From Flavobacterium sp. (GTDB taxonomy: Bacteria; Bacteroidota; Bacteroidia; Flavobacteriales; Flavobacteriaceae), in contig JASLGC010000122.1 in assembly GCA_030150335.1 (NCBI GenBank), positions 1 to 7,662 on the forward strand: a DNA stretch of 7,662 nucleotides. The letters are read 5' to 3'. The position numbers and the translations under genes are program-made. Shown here in pieces: positions 6,616-7,662 of this stretch (its first letter is position 1; every line of letters begins with the position of its first letter). Under the pieces are notes generated by a model. That model searched no databases. It was not told the DNA's origin and saw nothing but the letters and a program-made list of their open reading frames with translations.

Positions 6616-6628
6616 GTAACCTTAGGTT
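6610..6628 (+). promoter_or_regulatory. Overlapping inverted repeats just upstream of the Kef-like gene
   Basis: CCTAAG (6611-6616) and CTTAGG (6621-6626) form a perfect stem, extended to seven pairs by A6610/T6627, with a TAAC loop. The same stretch also contains the palindrome AACCTTAGGTT (6618-6628). It can thus be read as three copies of a half-site ACCTWAG, two direct (9 bases apart) and one inverted. It ends 29 bases before the ATG. The plus strand carries an A run, not a T run, after it, so it is not a terminator for rightward transcription. An operator or translation-control hairpin is the better guess. Confidence 0.4.
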
Positions 6629-6657
6629 GTAACAATAAAAAAAAAGAGCTATTAAAA

Positions 6658-7662
6658 ATGAATGATTTTTTGACACAGGCATTTGTATTTCTATTTGCCG
6701 CGGTAGTATGTGTGCTTATTTCGAAGAAATTAGGTATGGGGTCCGTTTTAGGATACCTATTTGCAGGGGTATTAATTGGTCCTTTTGCTTTAGGTTTCGT
6801 TGGACAAGATGGTGCTGATATCATGCACGCAACTGAATTTGGAGTTGTAATGATGTTATTCTTAGTTGGACTTGAATTAGACCCTAAAGAATTCTGGAAA
6901 ATTAGAAATGAAATTATTGGTTTAGGTACTGCACAAGCAGCGGGAACTACCCTTATCGTTGCTGCTATTGCTCGCTGGGGGCTTGGCTTGAGTTTAGGTA
7001 CTTCTATTACAATTGGTTTTGTAATTACCATGTCATCTACCGCTATTATCCTACAAACCATTTCGGAGCGTGGTTTAAATAAATCTAATGCTGGTAAATC
7101 AAGTTTTGCCGTATTACTTTTCCAAGATATTATGGTTATCCCTGTGATGGCTATTATTCCTTTATTAGCGGTTACTACAAGAGAACCTATCACAACTGCC
7201 GCAGGTGGTACTTGGTTAGATGGTGCTCCTGTATTCATGAAAACATTGGCTATTCTTGGAGCTATATCTACTATTTTCCTTGTTGGAAACTATATTGTAA
7301 ACCCTCTTTTTAGATCAGTAGGTCGTTTACAAATTAGAGAAATATACACCGCTTCTGCATTACTACTTGTAATTGGGGTGTCTTTATTAATGCAACAAGT
7401 AGGACTGAGTCCTGCATTAGGAGCATTTATCGCTGGTGTTGTTTTGGCTAATAACCCATATAAACATCAATTAGAGAGTGATATCGAACCTTTTAAAGCT
7501 CTTCTACTCGGTATCTTTTTTATTGCAGTAGGTTCTACAATTAACTTTGATATTATTGTAAAAGAACCACTTGTAATCCTTGCTCTTGTAGTTGGGTCAA
7601 TGACTATTAAAGCAATTGTTTTATTAGCTATTAGTAAGTGGAAGAAGTTTCCAAAAGACCAA
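6658..7662 (+). CDS. KefB/KefC-like cation:proton antiporter, CPA2 family (N-terminal 335 residues, partial)
   Basis: The frame from the ATG at 6658 stays open for 335 codons to the right edge. It encodes a polytopic inner-membrane protein with many hydrophobic segments. CPA2/Kef motifs are clear: LGYLFAGVLIGP (31-42), GVVMMLFLVGLELDPKEFWKIR (62-83), the SSTAIILQ segment (126-133), VLLFQDIMVIP with Q156 and D157 at the ion-exchange site, and HQLESDIEPFKALLLGIFFIAVG (270-292). In E. coli KefC the last of these forms the regulatory loop that keeps the channel closed. Family members exchange K+ or Na+ for H+ and help control cytoplasmic pH. The soluble KTN/TrkA nucleotide-binding domain usual at the C-terminus would lie past the window, so gating by glutathione or nucleotides cannot be judged. 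The start is preceded by an A-rich stretch without a Shine-Dalgarno sequence. The gene diverges from dinB and has a long structured leader. Confidence 0.92.
   Translation, partial: MNDFLTQAFVFLFAAVVCVLISKKLGMGSVLGYLFAGVLIGPFALGFVGQDGADIMHATEFGVVMMLFLVGLELDPKEFWKIRNEIIGLGTAQAAGTTLIVAAIARWGLGLSLGTSITIGFVITMSSTAIILQTISERGLNKSNAGKSSFAVLLFQDIMVIPVMAIIPLLAVTTREPITTAAGGTWLDGAPVFMKTLAILGAISTIFLVGNYIVNPLFRSVGRLQIREIYTASALLLVIGVSLLMQQVGLSPALGAFIAGVVLANNPYKHQLESDIEPFKALLLGIFFIAVGSTINFDIIVKEPLVILALVVGSMTIKAIVLLAISKWKKFPKDQ

Noticed and set aside
6612..7238. Open frame of 208 codons on the minus strand
   Set aside because: It lies antisense to the clearly recognisable Kef-like antiporter gene. Its proline/threonine-rich translation with repeated simple runs is typical of a shadow of a hydrophobic coding sequence.

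Overview
The window is AT-rich DNA that looks like the chromosome of a member of the Bacteroidota, most likely a Flavobacteriaceae species (Flavobacterium/Myroides-like). The reasons are promoter -7 boxes matching TAnnTTTG, A-rich start regions without clear Shine-Dalgarno sequences, a TonB-dependent receptor with an N-terminal carboxypeptidase-regulatory-like domain, and the overall protein style. This assignment is inference from sequence character; no marker gene fixes the species.

Layout from left to right. (1) Positions 1-46, minus strand: the first 15 codons of a bacilliredoxin of the BrxA/BrxB family, running off the left edge. (2) 126-3802, minus strand: an iron-uptake pair, a TonB-dependent siderophore receptor (first in transcription) followed after 92 bases by a four-helix PepSY membrane protein of the siderophore-reductase type. 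A strong hairpin at 1302-1338 sits between them. (3) 3803-4053: the promoter region of the receptor, with a very good Bacteroidota-type promoter and small palindromes that could be operators. (4) 4054-6412, minus strand: a compact three-gene set, DNA polymerase IV (dinB), LD-carboxypeptidase and a YraN-family protein, with gaps of 30 bases and 1 base. (5) 6413-6657: a divergent intergenic region holding a candidate dinB promoter, a candidate promoter for the right-hand gene, a possible 26-residue leader ORF and a compact overlapping inverted repeat. (6) 6658 to the right edge, plus strand: the membrane domain of a KefB/KefC-like cation:proton antiporter (CPA2 family), cut off by the window end.

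Functionally, the receptor should bring a ferric chelate across the outer membrane and the PepSY protein would reduce or release the iron at the inner membrane. The dinB set combines translesion synthesis, murein-peptide recycling and a nuclease-fold protein of unclear role, probably joined only by transcription. All full genes look intact and ordinary for the group. I found no mobile element, CRISPR array, tRNA or rRNA, and no clearly new system. The most interesting signals are non-coding: the hairpin inside the iron operon, the structured leader of the Kef-like gene, and a 17-base palindrome at the presumed transcription start of the bacilliredoxin gene.
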